NCBI GenBank assembly: GCA_958428235.1
Contig: CAUAFG010000002.1
Coordinates: forward strand, 62,001-126,000
DNA from: Faeciplasma sp900553675
GTDB lineage: Bacteria; Bacillota; Clostridia; Oscillospirales; Ruminococcaceae
Reading direction: 5' to 3'
Length of the DNA stretch: 64,000 nucleotides
How positions within the stretch are numbered: the first letter of the stretch is position 1; each line of letters begins with the position of its first letter. The notes beneath the pieces were generated by a model. The model saw nothing but the letters and a program-made list of their open reading frames with translations, was not told the DNA's origin and ran no database searches. Made by a program: the position numbers and the translations under genes. This document shows, piece by piece, positions 1 through 7,080 of this stretch.

Positions 1-65
1 TTAAAAAATACGGCATTAGCAAGGTTCACCGACCGAGCTTTTTAAAAAATCTGAATGAAAAATAA
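1..65 (+). CDS. rnhB: Ribonuclease HII, C-terminal end (partial)
   Basis: The window opens inside a coding frame (codons from position 3) that ends with TAA at 63-65. Its last residues read KKYGISKVHRPSFLKNLNEK. The YGIS-x-HR-x-SF pattern is typical of the C-terminus of ribonuclease HII, which removes ribonucleotides and RNA primers from DNA-RNA hybrids. The frame overlaps the start of the next gene (yraN) by 11 bases, and rnhB-yraN adjacency is common in Firmicutes. Only about 20 residues are visible, so the call rests on that short motif plus the neighbour. Confidence 0.72.
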   Translation, partial: KKYGISKVHRPSFLKNLNEK

Positions 66-423
66 GATGACTTCAAGAGAAATAGGGAATATCGGCGAGG
101 AGTTTACCGCGCAGTTTCTTATTAAAAAAGGCTGTGAGATTTTAGAGCGGAATTTTACTATCCGCGGCGGAGAAATAGATATTATCGCTAAAAAGGGGAA
201 CCTTATTCATTTTGTCGAGGTTAAATCAAGAAAGCATAACCCTCTTTCAAGTGGCGAGGAAGCATTGACCAAAACCAAGATATCCCGCATTATAAAAGCC
301 GCTCATGAATATCTTAACCGTAACGATATCGACAGCAGCGCGGTTTATGACGCCGCAATAGTAGAAATCAGTAACGGTGTTGTGACAGACTTTGATTATA
401 TTCAAAGCGCATTTACCGAATAA
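55..423 (+). CDS. yraN: YraN/UPF0102 family endonuclease-like protein
   Basis: A 122-residue protein of the UPF0102 family, whose fold resembles restriction-type nucleases; the cellular role is not firmly established, though links to DNA recombination are assumed. The core motif is visible: GGEIDIIAKKG followed by HFVEVKSR, supplying the acidic residues and the Glu-x-Lys expected of a PD-(D/E)XK active site. The length is normal. The ATG at 55 overlaps the end of rnhB, suggesting coupled translation; a second ATG at 67 is possible but has no better ribosome site. Confidence 0.88.
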   Translation: MKNKMTSREIGNIGEEFTAQFLIKKGCEILERNFTIRGGEIDIIAKKGNLIHFVEVKSRKHNPLSSGEEALTKTKISRIIKAAHEYLNRNDIDSSAVYDAAIVEISNGVVTDFDYIQSAFTE

Positions 424-458
424 ACCCGATAATTTTCACCGAAAGGATGATTATATTA

Positions 459-1955
459 ATGTACTATCAAAGCACACGAAACAAAAACCTAAAAGTCACA
501 TCTGCTCAGGCGATAGCTCAGGGCATATCCGAGGATGGGGGACTCTTCATTCCGGAAAGCATACCAAGCATAACGCAAGACGATATAATGGCTCTTTGCA
601 AAATGAGCTATCCCGAAAGAGCGGTATTCGTCTTTTCAAAGTTTTTGACAGACCTTTCTGAAGCCGAAATAAGATACTGCGTTGAGGGAGCGTATAACAC
701 CCGCAATTTCGACAGTGAAAGCATTATGGAGCTTGCTCACCTATTCGACGGTAGATATATGCTTGAGCTTTGGCATGGTCCGACCTGCGCTTTTAAAGAC
801 ATGGCGTTGCAGATACTGCCTTATCTGCTTACAACATCCGTCAAAAAGCTCGGAATCGACAAAAAGGTTGTAATTCTGGTTGCAACCTCCGGAGACACCG
901 GAAAGGCGGCGTTAGAGGGCTTTAAGGACGTCCCCGGAACAGAGATACTCGTATTCTATCCCGCCGACGGCGTCAGCGCAATGCAGAAGCTTCAGATGAC
1001 CACTCAGGAGGGTTCAAATGTTTCAGTATGTGCGATAAAGGGAAACTTTGACGACGCTCAGACCGGTGTTAAGAAGATATTTACCGACCCTGAAACCGCC
1101 GCTGTTCTTTCTGAAAACGGAATGATGTTTTCAAGCGCAAACTCGATAAACTGGGGCAGACTTGCGCCGCAGATAATCTATTATGTATCGTCCTACGCTG
1201 AGCTTCTCAAAAACGGTGAGATTTCTGAGGGCGAAAAGATAAATGTCTGCGTTCCCACCGGAAACTTTGGAAATATTCTTGCGGCATACTACGCCAAAAA
1301 GATGGGTGTTCCGATAAACAAGCTTATCTGCGCTTCAAATTCCAATAATGTCCTCACAGATTTCATAAATACCGGAGTCTACGACAGGAACAGAAAGTTC
1401 TATACAACAATATCGCCGTCCATGGATATTCTTATATCCTCAAATCTCGAAAGACTTTTGTATATTCTTTCCGGCGGGGATGACGAGTATATCAGAAAGA
1501 TATATTCCGAGCTTTCTTCCTGCGGAAGGTTTGAGGTCAGCGATTCCATCAAGACAGCTCTTAAAGAGGACTTCGCCTGCGGCTTCTGCTCTGATGATGA
1601 AACCAAGTCGGCAATCAGATCGGTATACGAAAAGTACTCATACACAATGGATACCCACACCGCTGTTGCCCAGAAGGTCTATGAGGATTACGCCGCAAGA
1701 ACCGGTGACAAAACAAAGACAGTCATAGCTTCCACTGCAAGCCCCTATAAGTTTTCGGCTTCCGTTCTTGACGCTCTCGGCAGACTTCCCGAAAACGCGG
1801 ACGAATTTGCGCTTACCGAGGCTTTGGAAAAAGTAAGTGGAATGACTGTTCCCGCCGCGCTTGCTTCGCTGAAATCAAAGGAAATCCGATTCAATAATAC
1901 CGTCAGTAAGGAAGAAATGCAGAAAGCTGTGTTTGGATTCCTTAAAATAAAATAG
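459..1955 (+). CDS. thrC: Threonine synthase
   Basis: Converts O-phosphohomoserine to threonine with pyridoxal phosphate, the last step of threonine synthesis. The protein is 498 residues, the long form found in many Clostridia and Gram-negatives. The PLP lysine lies in the FKDMALQ segment about 110 residues in, and a glycine-rich phosphate-binding stretch (VATSGDTGKAA) and PTGNFGN follow in the expected order. An ATG at 447 is in frame, but the ribosome site AAAGGA (442-447) overlaps it, so 459 is the better start (MYYQSTRNK). No T-box or other leader is visible upstream. The gene stands alone, without the rest of the threonine pathway nearby. Confidence 0.95.
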   Translation: MYYQSTRNKNLKVTSAQAIAQGISEDGGLFIPESIPSITQDDIMALCKMSYPERAVFVFSKFLTDLSEAEIRYCVEGAYNTRNFDSESIMELAHLFDGRYMLELWHGPTCAFKDMALQILPYLLTTSVKKLGIDKKVVILVATSGDTGKAALEGFKDVPGTEILVFYPADGVSAMQKLQMTTQEGSNVSVCAIKGNFDDAQTGVKKIFTDPETAAVLSENGMMFSSANSINWGRLAPQIIYYVSSYAELLKNGEISEGEKINVCVPTGNFGNILAAYYAKKMGVPINKLICASNSNNVLTDFINTGVYDRNRKFYTTISPSMDILISSNLERLLYILSGGDDEYIRKIYSELSSCGRFEVSDSIKTALKEDFACGFCSDDETKSAIRSVYEKYSYTMDTHTAVAQKVYEDYAARTGDKTKTVIASTASPYKFSASVLDALGRLPENADEFALTEALEKVSGMTVPAALASLKSKEIRFNNTVSKEEMQKAVFGFLKIK

Positions 1956-1978
1956 GAGCCGGTTGTGTAACCGACTCC
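1955..1978 (-). terminator. Hairpin terminator for the DUF1540 gene
   Basis: A 10-bp stem with one mismatch (1955-1964 with 1969-1978, loop GTGT). Read on the minus strand it is followed by TATTTTATTTT, so it most likely ends the small minus-strand gene; on the plus strand no T tract follows. Confidence 0.6.
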
Positions 1979-2015
1979 CACCAAAAGGCTTCCGACTCTG
2001 CGTGCAGATCGCATA

Positions 2016-2186
2016 TCAGCAGCTTCTGGGCTTAAATGTTTTGCACTCTGTCTGAGCAGAGCAGTTGGGATTTGAGCAGCCGCAGCAGCAAACGTCAATC
2101 TTGCCGGCAACACATTCCTTGGAATCTCTGTTATATACGCAGTTTGAAACATCACACTTAATGCCGTAAATCTTATCGTGTTCCAT
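2016..2186 (-). CDS. DUF1540 small cysteine-rich protein
   Basis: A 56-residue protein. It begins MEHDKIYGIKCDVSNC and carries ten cysteines, including a CCCGC cluster and a final CKTFKPRSC. The arrangement of an N-terminal CxxxxC and a C-terminal C-x-TF element is that of DUF1540, a family of probable metal-binding peptides widespread in Clostridia; no function is proven. The start is supported by an AAGGA ribosome site about 10 bases upstream (minus strand). It is divergent from the phosphoesterase gene, with an array of dyads between the two. Confidence 0.85.
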   Translation of the reverse strand: MEHDKIYGIKCDVSNCVYNRDSKECVAGKIDVCCCGCSNPNCSAQTECKTFKPRSC

Positions 2187-2224
2187 AATAGTAGTTCCTT
2201 TCTTATTTAAGCGATAGATCTGAA

Positions 2225-2276
2225 GTGCTTATTCTGAGCAATGTGCTTAATTCTAAGCGCAATGCTTATCATAAGT
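2225..2276. promoter_or_regulatory. Three tandem imperfect dyads in a divergent intergenic region
   Basis: Three successive inverted repeats follow a common theme at about 18-20-base spacing: GCTTATTCTGAGC (2227-2239), GCTTAATTCTAAGC (2245-2258) and CTTATCATAAG (2265-2275). They lie between the start of the DUF1540 gene and the phosphoesterase gene. The regular spacing of about two helical turns suggests an operator bound by repeated dimers; the protein is unknown. Confidence 0.4.
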
Positions 2277-2325
2277 GTAAATATTATTGACGGCAAATCG
2301 AAATATATTCGTTGGGGGCGATTGG

Positions 2326-3036
2326 ATGTCTTTATTTGTTATAGCAGATCTGCATCTTTCGCTTTCTGCGGATAAGCCGATGGACATTTTCGGTGGATGG
2401 GATAACTACGTAAGCCGCCTTGAAGCCAACTGGCAGGAAAGTGTCTCGCTGGATGATACTGTTGTAATCCCGGGGGATATTTCATGGGCAATGGGTCTTG
2501 AAAACGCTCTTGAAGATTTCAGGTTTATCGACAGGCTTAACGGCAGAAAAATTATCCTGAAGGGTAATCACGATTACTGGTGGACGACCAAATCAAAGGC
2601 GGATAAATTTTTCTCGGATAACGGTATTGAAAGCATAAGCATTCTTCATAACAACCATTATTTCTATGGAGATATCGGAATCTGCGGAACAAGAGGCTGG
2701 ATAAACGATGGCAGCGAACCCTGCGACGCTAAGGTAATTCACCGCGAAGCTATGAGACTGGAAAGGTCTATACAGTCTGCTTTGTCGGAGAATCTGCGCC
2801 CTGTAGTTTTTCTGCACTATCCGCCGGTTTTTGCAAATGTAACGAATCCGGAAATTCTCGATGTTTTGCTGAAATATAATATAAAACAGTGCTTTTACGG
2901 TCATCTGCACGGTCCGTCTTGTGCGTTGGCAGTCAACGGGACGAGATACGGCATAGATTTTCGCTTGATTTCAAGTGATTATTTACAGTTCAGACCGCTT
3001 AACATAGCCGAAATTGTGCAAAATGCCAAATTATAG
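2326..3036 (+). CDS. Calcineurin-like metallophosphoesterase
   Basis: A 236-residue phosphoesterase. All five signature blocks are present in order: ADLHLS near the N-terminus (D8, H10), PGDISWAM, GNHDYWW, HYPP and GHLHG at the end, which together ligate two metal ions and hold the catalytic His. It resembles the group called predicted phosphohydrolases (COG1768); the substrate cannot be told from sequence. An in-frame ATG at 2287 exists, but 2326 directly follows GGGGG at a good distance, and the first motif then starts at residue 7 as in relatives. Confidence 0.85.
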   Translation: MSLFVIADLHLSLSADKPMDIFGGWDNYVSRLEANWQESVSLDDTVVIPGDISWAMGLENALEDFRFIDRLNGRKIILKGNHDYWWTTKSKADKFFSDNGIESISILHNNHYFYGDIGICGTRGWINDGSEPCDAKVIHREAMRLERSIQSALSENLRPVVFLHYPPVFANVTNPEILDVLLKYNIKQCFYGHLHGPSCALAVNGTRYGIDFRLISSDYLQFRPLNIAEIVQNAKL

Positions 3037-3073
3037 TTTTTCTATAGAAAAAATAATTTTTGTGTGCTATACT
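3037..3073 (+). promoter_or_regulatory. Perfect 16-base palindrome and likely -10 upstream of tig
   Basis: Positions 3037-3052 form a perfect palindrome, TTTTTCTATAGAAAAA, just after the phosphoesterase stop. It is followed by TATACT at 3068-3073, a good -10 candidate for the tig-clpP-clpX transcript. No convincing -35 is seen at the right distance, so the palindrome may be a factor-binding site or weak terminator instead. Confidence 0.4.
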
Positions 3074-3118
3074 TAGTTATTGTGTATTAATATCATTAAT
3101 TATACAGGAGGACGTAAT

Positions 3119-4396
3119 ATGTTAAAATCCAAAAATCAGGTAGAAACAAACAAATACGAATTGGAGATAGAGGTTTCGGCAGAGGCTTTTGAAGAGGCAT
3201 TGCAGAGGTCCTATCTTAAGAACAAGGCTAAAATCACCATCAATGGTTTCCGTCCGGGCAAGGCTCCCAGAAAGATCATTGAAAAGGAATACGGCGAAGA
3301 GGTCTTCTTTGAGGACGCTGTAAACGATGTTTACGGTCCCGCTATCGAAGAAGCCGTCAAGGAAGCAGAGCTTACCCTTGTTGCTGCTCCCGATGTTGAA
3401 GTAACCGAAGTTTCAAAGGCTGCCGGCGTTAAGTTTAAGGCAACCTGCACCACTAAGCCTGTTGTTGATATCAAGGATTACAAGGGTATAACCGTTAAGA
3501 AAACTGTCAATGCTGTTACAGACGAGGCTGTTGAGCATGAGATAGGTCATATGCTTGAGAAAAATTCAAGAACCATCAGCGTTGACGACAGAGCAGCAGA
3601 AAACGGCGACGATGTTGTCATCGACTTCGAGGGCTTCAAGGACGGCGTTGCGTTCGACGGCGGCAAGGCTGAGAAGTTCACCCTTAAGCTTGGCAGCGGT
3701 CAGTTCATCCCCGGCTTCGAGGATCAGGTTGTCGGACATAACATCGGCGACGAGTTTGATATCAATGTAACCTTCCCAGAGGATTATCAGGCTAAGGAGC
3801 TTGCCGGCGCACCCGTAGTTTTCAAGATCAAGCTTCATGAGATCAAGACCACCGAGCTTCCTGAGCTTGACGATGATTTCGTTAAGGATACCTCAGATTT
3901 CAACACAGTTGACGAGTTGAGAGCAGACGTAAGAAAGCATCTTGAAGAGGATGCCGAAAAGCAGGCAGACAACGAGGTTGAAACCGCTATTCTCGATGCT
4001 GTTATATCCAAGCTCGAGGGCGAAATCCCCGAAGTTATGTATGAGAACAAGGTCAACGATATGATTGAGGATCTTTCTCAGCGTTTAGCACAGCAGGGAA
4101 TCCAGCTGGATATGTACCTTAAGTTCACCGGCATGACAATGGATTCGTTAAAGACCACCTACCGTGAGCAGGCTGAAAAGCAGGTTAAGCTCCGATTGGC
4201 TCTTGAAAAGGTTGTCGAGCTTGAAGCTATCGAGCCCACCGAGGAGGAAATCGAACAGGAGTTTGCACATATCGGCGAGCACTACAATATGCCTGTTGAA
4301 ACCGTTAAGCAGTACATCCACGCAGAGGATATCAAGCTTGATGTTGCAGTGGGCAAGGCTGTTGACCTTATCAAGGAAAGCGCAGTTATCGAGTAA
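3119..4396 (+). CDS. tig: Trigger factor, ribosome-bound chaperone
   Basis: A 425-residue chaperone that docks at the ribosome exit tunnel and has peptidyl-prolyl isomerase activity. The N-terminal ribosome-binding loop is readable as GFRPGKAPRKIIEKEYG (residues about 44-60). The FKBP-type domain spans about residues 150-250 (GDDVVIDFEGFKDG...GSGQFIPGFEDQ), and a helical C-terminal chaperone domain rich in Glu and Lys follows. The ATG at 3119 sits 7 bases after GGAGG; upstream in-frame residues are not family-like. It precedes clpP and clpX, the usual Firmicutes order, linking folding of new chains with degradation. Confidence 0.97.
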   Translation: MLKSKNQVETNKYELEIEVSAEAFEEALQRSYLKNKAKITINGFRPGKAPRKIIEKEYGEEVFFEDAVNDVYGPAIEEAVKEAELTLVAAPDVEVTEVSKAAGVKFKATCTTKPVVDIKDYKGITVKKTVNAVTDEAVEHEIGHMLEKNSRTISVDDRAAENGDDVVIDFEGFKDGVAFDGGKAEKFTLKLGSGQFIPGFEDQVVGHNIGDEFDINVTFPEDYQAKELAGAPVVFKIKLHEIKTTELPELDDDFVKDTSDFNTVDELRADVRKHLEEDAEKQADNEVETAILDAVISKLEGEIPEVMYENKVNDMIEDLSQRLAQQGIQLDMYLKFTGMTMDSLKTTYREQAEKQVKLRLALEKVVELEAIEPTEEEIEQEFAHIGEHYNMPVETVKQYIHAEDIKLDVAVGKAVDLIKESAVIE

Positions 4397-4426
4397 TTTT
4401 TTCTTATAATTTTTAGGAGGAGCAAT

Positions 4427-5014
4427 ATGGCGTTAGTACCGAACGTAATAGAACAAACAAGCCACGGTGAAAGATTCTATGATATCTTTTCCAGACTTCT
4501 TAATGACAGAATTATAGTTCTGTCCGACGAAGTTAATGACGCTACAGCAAGTATAGTAGTTGCTCAGCTTCTGTTTTTGGAGAGTCAGGATTCCGAAAAG
4601 GACATCTACCTTTATATCAACAGCCCCGGAGGTTCAATAACCGCAGGCTTTGCGATTTATGATACCATGCAGTATGTCAAGTGCGATGTTTCCACGATTT
4701 GTGTTGGCATGGCTGCTTCTATGGGTTCGTTCCTGCTTGCAGGCGGCGCAAAGGGTAAGCGCATAGCTCTGCCCAACAGCGAAATTCTGATTCATCAGCC
4801 GCTTATAGGCGGAGGACTTTCGGGTCAGTGCACCGATATCAAGATTCATTCCGACCATCTGGTAAGAACAAGAGAAAAGCTTAACAGAATCCTTGCACAG
4901 AACACCGGAAGAACGATTGAGGAAATCCAGCGCGACACCGAAAGAGACAACTATATGACCGCCGAGGAAGCCGTTGCATATGGTCTTATCGACAAGGTCA
5001 TCGAAAAGCAGTAA
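4427..5014 (+). CDS. clpP: ATP-dependent Clp protease proteolytic subunit
   Basis: The serine protease of the Clp machine, which forms two stacked heptamer rings in the cytosol. The 195-residue length is standard. The catalytic triad is visible: Ser98 in GMAASMGS, His123 in LIHQPL, and the Asp (about 174) in TERDNYM. It starts at 4427 after GGAGGAGCAAT. It lies 30 bases after tig and before clpX, whose product feeds it unfolded substrates. No CtsR operator is apparent. Confidence 0.97.
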   Translation: MALVPNVIEQTSHGERFYDIFSRLLNDRIIVLSDEVNDATASIVVAQLLFLESQDSEKDIYLYINSPGGSITAGFAIYDTMQYVKCDVSTICVGMAASMGSFLLAGGAKGKRIALPNSEILIHQPLIGGGLSGQCTDIKIHSDHLVRTREKLNRILAQNTGRTIEEIQRDTERDNYMTAEEAVAYGLIDKVIEKQ

Positions 5015-5027
5015 TTCTATAGTTTTT

Positions 5028-5066
5028 AAGTGTTTGCCGGACTGAAATGTCCGGCAGCACTTTTGA
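5028..5066 (+). terminator. Hairpin between clpP and clpX
   Basis: A perfect 8-bp stem, TGCCGGAC (5035-5042) with GTCCGGCA (5049-5056), is extended by an outer AAGTG/CACTT pairing and followed by TTTTGATTT. It looks like a terminator or attenuator that could lower clpX relative to clpP. Confidence 0.6.
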
Positions 5067-5091
5067 TTTGATAAATAAAGGAGGTAAAAAA

Positions 5092-6339
5092 ATGGCCTCA
5101 AATGACGGCATTAAAAGATGCGATTTCTGCGGAAAGCCGGAAAATCGCGTTAAAAGCCTGTTTTCGGCAGGAGACGTTCACATTTGCGACGAATGTGTTC
5201 TTTTCTGTTATGATATACTTGAAGAAAAAAGTCTTGTTAAGAGTTCAAAAAAGCAGTCGGATTCGGATATAACTCTTACAAAGCCGGCTGAGATAAAAAA
5301 GGTTCTTGACCAGTATGTTATCGGTCAGGACGAAGCCAAGCTGACTCTTTCTGTTGCAGTCTATAATCATTATAAAAGACTTTTGGCGAACGATGAGTCG
5401 GATGATATTGAAATTCAGAAATCCAATGTCCTGCTTTTAGGACCTACCGGCGTTGGAAAGACTCTGCTCGCCCAGACACTTGCAAAGACTCTTAATGTGC
5501 CTTTCGCTATTGCTGACGCTACAACGCTGACAGAAGCCGGATATGTCGGAGACGATGTTGAAAACGTCCTTCTAAGACTGATTCAGGCTGCTGATTACGA
5601 CGTTGAAGCAGCAGAGCACGGCATTATATATATAGACGAAATCGACAAGATAGCAAGAAAGTCCGAAAACGTTTCGATAACAAGAGATGTCAGCGGTGAG
5701 GGCGTTCAGCAGGCTCTTTTGAAAATAGTCGAGGGCACGGTTTCCAATGTTCCCCCGCAGGGTGGAAGGAAACACCCTAATCAGGAGTTTATCCAGATTG
5801 ACACCAAGAATATCCTCTTTATCTGCGGCGGAGCCTTTGACGGTCTTGAAAGCGTCATCAGGCGCAGGACAGACACTTCGCAGATCGGCTTCGGCGGCAA
5901 GCTGAAAGTTAAGGACGATTCGGAGAATGTGCTGAAAAATGTCATTCCGCAAGATATAGTTAAGTACGGAATAATCCCCGAGCTTATAGGCAGACTTCCG
6001 GTTATAACTGTTCTTTCGGGACTTGATGAGGACGCGCTGGTATCCATTCTTACCAAGCCAAAAAACTCGCTTGAAAAGCAGTACAAGAAGCTGTTTGAGT
6101 ACGACGGCATCGAGCTTGAAATAACCGACGAAGCAAAGCGTGAAATCGCAAAGAAGGCGATAGCTCAGAAAACCGGTGCAAGAGGACTTCGCTCGATTAT
6201 TGAGGGAATCCTGTTAAAGCCGATGTTTGACGCTCCTTCGGACGGTGATATAACCAAGGTTATAATCACGCCGGAATGCGTTGCGGATGGTGCCGAGCCG
6301 ACTGTTATAAGAAGCGTTGACGAGCGCAAAAATGCTTAA
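5092..6339 (+). CDS. clpX: ATP-dependent Clp protease ATP-binding subunit ClpX
   Basis: A hexameric AAA+ unfoldase that recognises tagged proteins and passes them to ClpP. The 415-residue protein has the N-terminal zinc-binding domain (CDFCGK ... CDECV, residues about 9-33), Walker A GPTGVGKT, Walker B IIYIDEIDKIA, the IGF-type ClpP-docking loop (SQIGFGGK) and a C-terminal lid domain. The start at 5092 is fixed by GGAGG seven bases upstream; an earlier in-frame ATG at 5047 falls inside the intergenic hairpin and is unlikely. Confidence 0.97.
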   Translation: MASNDGIKRCDFCGKPENRVKSLFSAGDVHICDECVLFCYDILEEKSLVKSSKKQSDSDITLTKPAEIKKVLDQYVIGQDEAKLTLSVAVYNHYKRLLANDESDDIEIQKSNVLLLGPTGVGKTLLAQTLAKTLNVPFAIADATTLTEAGYVGDDVENVLLRLIQAADYDVEAAEHGIIYIDEIDKIARKSENVSITRDVSGEGVQQALLKIVEGTVSNVPPQGGRKHPNQEFIQIDTKNILFICGGAFDGLESVIRRRTDTSQIGFGGKLKVKDDSENVLKNVIPQDIVKYGIIPELIGRLPVITVLSGLDEDALVSILTKPKNSLEKQYKKLFEYDGIELEITDEAKREIAKKAIAQKTGARGLRSIIEGILLKPMFDAPSDGDITKVIITPECVADGAEPTVIRSVDERKNA

Positions 6340-6343
6340 ATAT

Positions 6344-6376
6344 AAAAGGAACGTAATAATTTGCGTTCCTTTTTTA
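6344..6376 (+). terminator. Rho-independent terminator after clpX
   Basis: AAAAGGAACG (6344-6353) pairs with CGTTCCTTTT (6364-6373), with the right arm merging into six T residues. It closes the tig-clpP-clpX operon. Confidence 0.85.
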
Positions 6377-6400
6377 AATTACTTATAATCAGGTGATAAT

Positions 6401-6952
6401 ATGTCAAACAAGATAGAGCGAAAATACATGGCAAGAAACGACTGGAAAAGAATCCTCAGCCGCGAGACTGCTTATACGGAAATTGCAAGCGGCGGAATGC
6501 ACGGTGAAGCTTCGCTTCTGCACATTCTTAAGGTGTCAAAGCCGCTGGAGGTTTTCAGCGTCGACGGCAAAATCATGGTTTGCGACGACGGCTATTACTG
6601 GCTTCAGGTGGCGTTTGAGAATCAAAACTGGTGGCTTACAGCGATGTTCAATCCCACCTGCGAGTGCATCCAGTACTATTTTGATATCACAGAGCATAAC
6701 ACCATAGATGGCGACAATTCCTGCTTCGATGACCTCATGCTTGATATCATTGTACAGCCGGACGGCAGGTCTGCTCTTTTGGATATGGACGAGCTTGCCG
6801 AGGCTTTGGCAGAGGGAAATATCTCAAAAGAGGATTACGCCCTTGCAATAAAGACATCTCAGGATATGCTCGACGGTATTAAAGCGCAGTTTTGCAGGCT
6901 TCGTGATTATTGTGCGGAGATGTTTTCAAAGCTCTTGTCGGAATTAAAATGA
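6401..6952 (+). CDS. DUF402 family protein
   Basis: A 183-residue protein with the DUF402 fold: a YYFDIT segment, then LDIIVQPDGR and a DMDEL acidic element, followed by a helical tail (LAEGNISKEDYALA). Relatives include nucleoside tri/diphosphatases such as Ntdp and a domain fused to RNase FAU-1, so phosphate hydrolysis or RNA binding is plausible, but the actual substrate is unknown. The ATG at 6401 follows AGGTG. It appears to be a single gene between the clpX terminator and the sigma-factor gene. Confidence 0.75.
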   Translation: MSNKIERKYMARNDWKRILSRETAYTEIASGGMHGEASLLHILKVSKPLEVFSVDGKIMVCDDGYYWLQVAFENQNWWLTAMFNPTCECIQYYFDITEHNTIDGDNSCFDDLMLDIIVQPDGRSALLDMDELAEALAEGNISKEDYALAIKTSQDMLDGIKAQFCRLRDYCAEMFSKLLSELK

Positions 6953-7018
6953 TACATAAAAAAATATAAAATTTTTTCAAAAACGCTAACCGATTCCGAT
7001 TTCCGATACTATATAGGT

Positions 7019-7047
7019 GTATACAAAATATACTTGAAAGCTTTCAA
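7019..7047. promoter_or_regulatory. Two adjacent palindromes upstream of the sigma-factor gene
   Basis: GTATA-N5-TATAC (7019-7033) is followed directly by the perfect 14-base palindrome TTGAAAGCTTTCAA (7034-7047), ending 33 bases before the start codon at 7081. The position suits an operator or a leader structure. No protein can be assigned. Confidence 0.45.
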
Positions 7048-7080
7048 ACATTCGCATCTCCTGTTGAAAAGGGTGGCAGT

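Noticed and set aside
424..458. T-box or threonine leader before thrC
   Set aside because: Only 35 bases separate yraN from the thrC start, with room for a ribosome site only.
1745..2155. A 136-codon minus-strand ORF covering the thrC end and the DUF1540 gene
   Set aside because: It runs antisense to thrC and in another frame from the Cys-rich DUF1540 protein, which has the family motif and the ribosome site.
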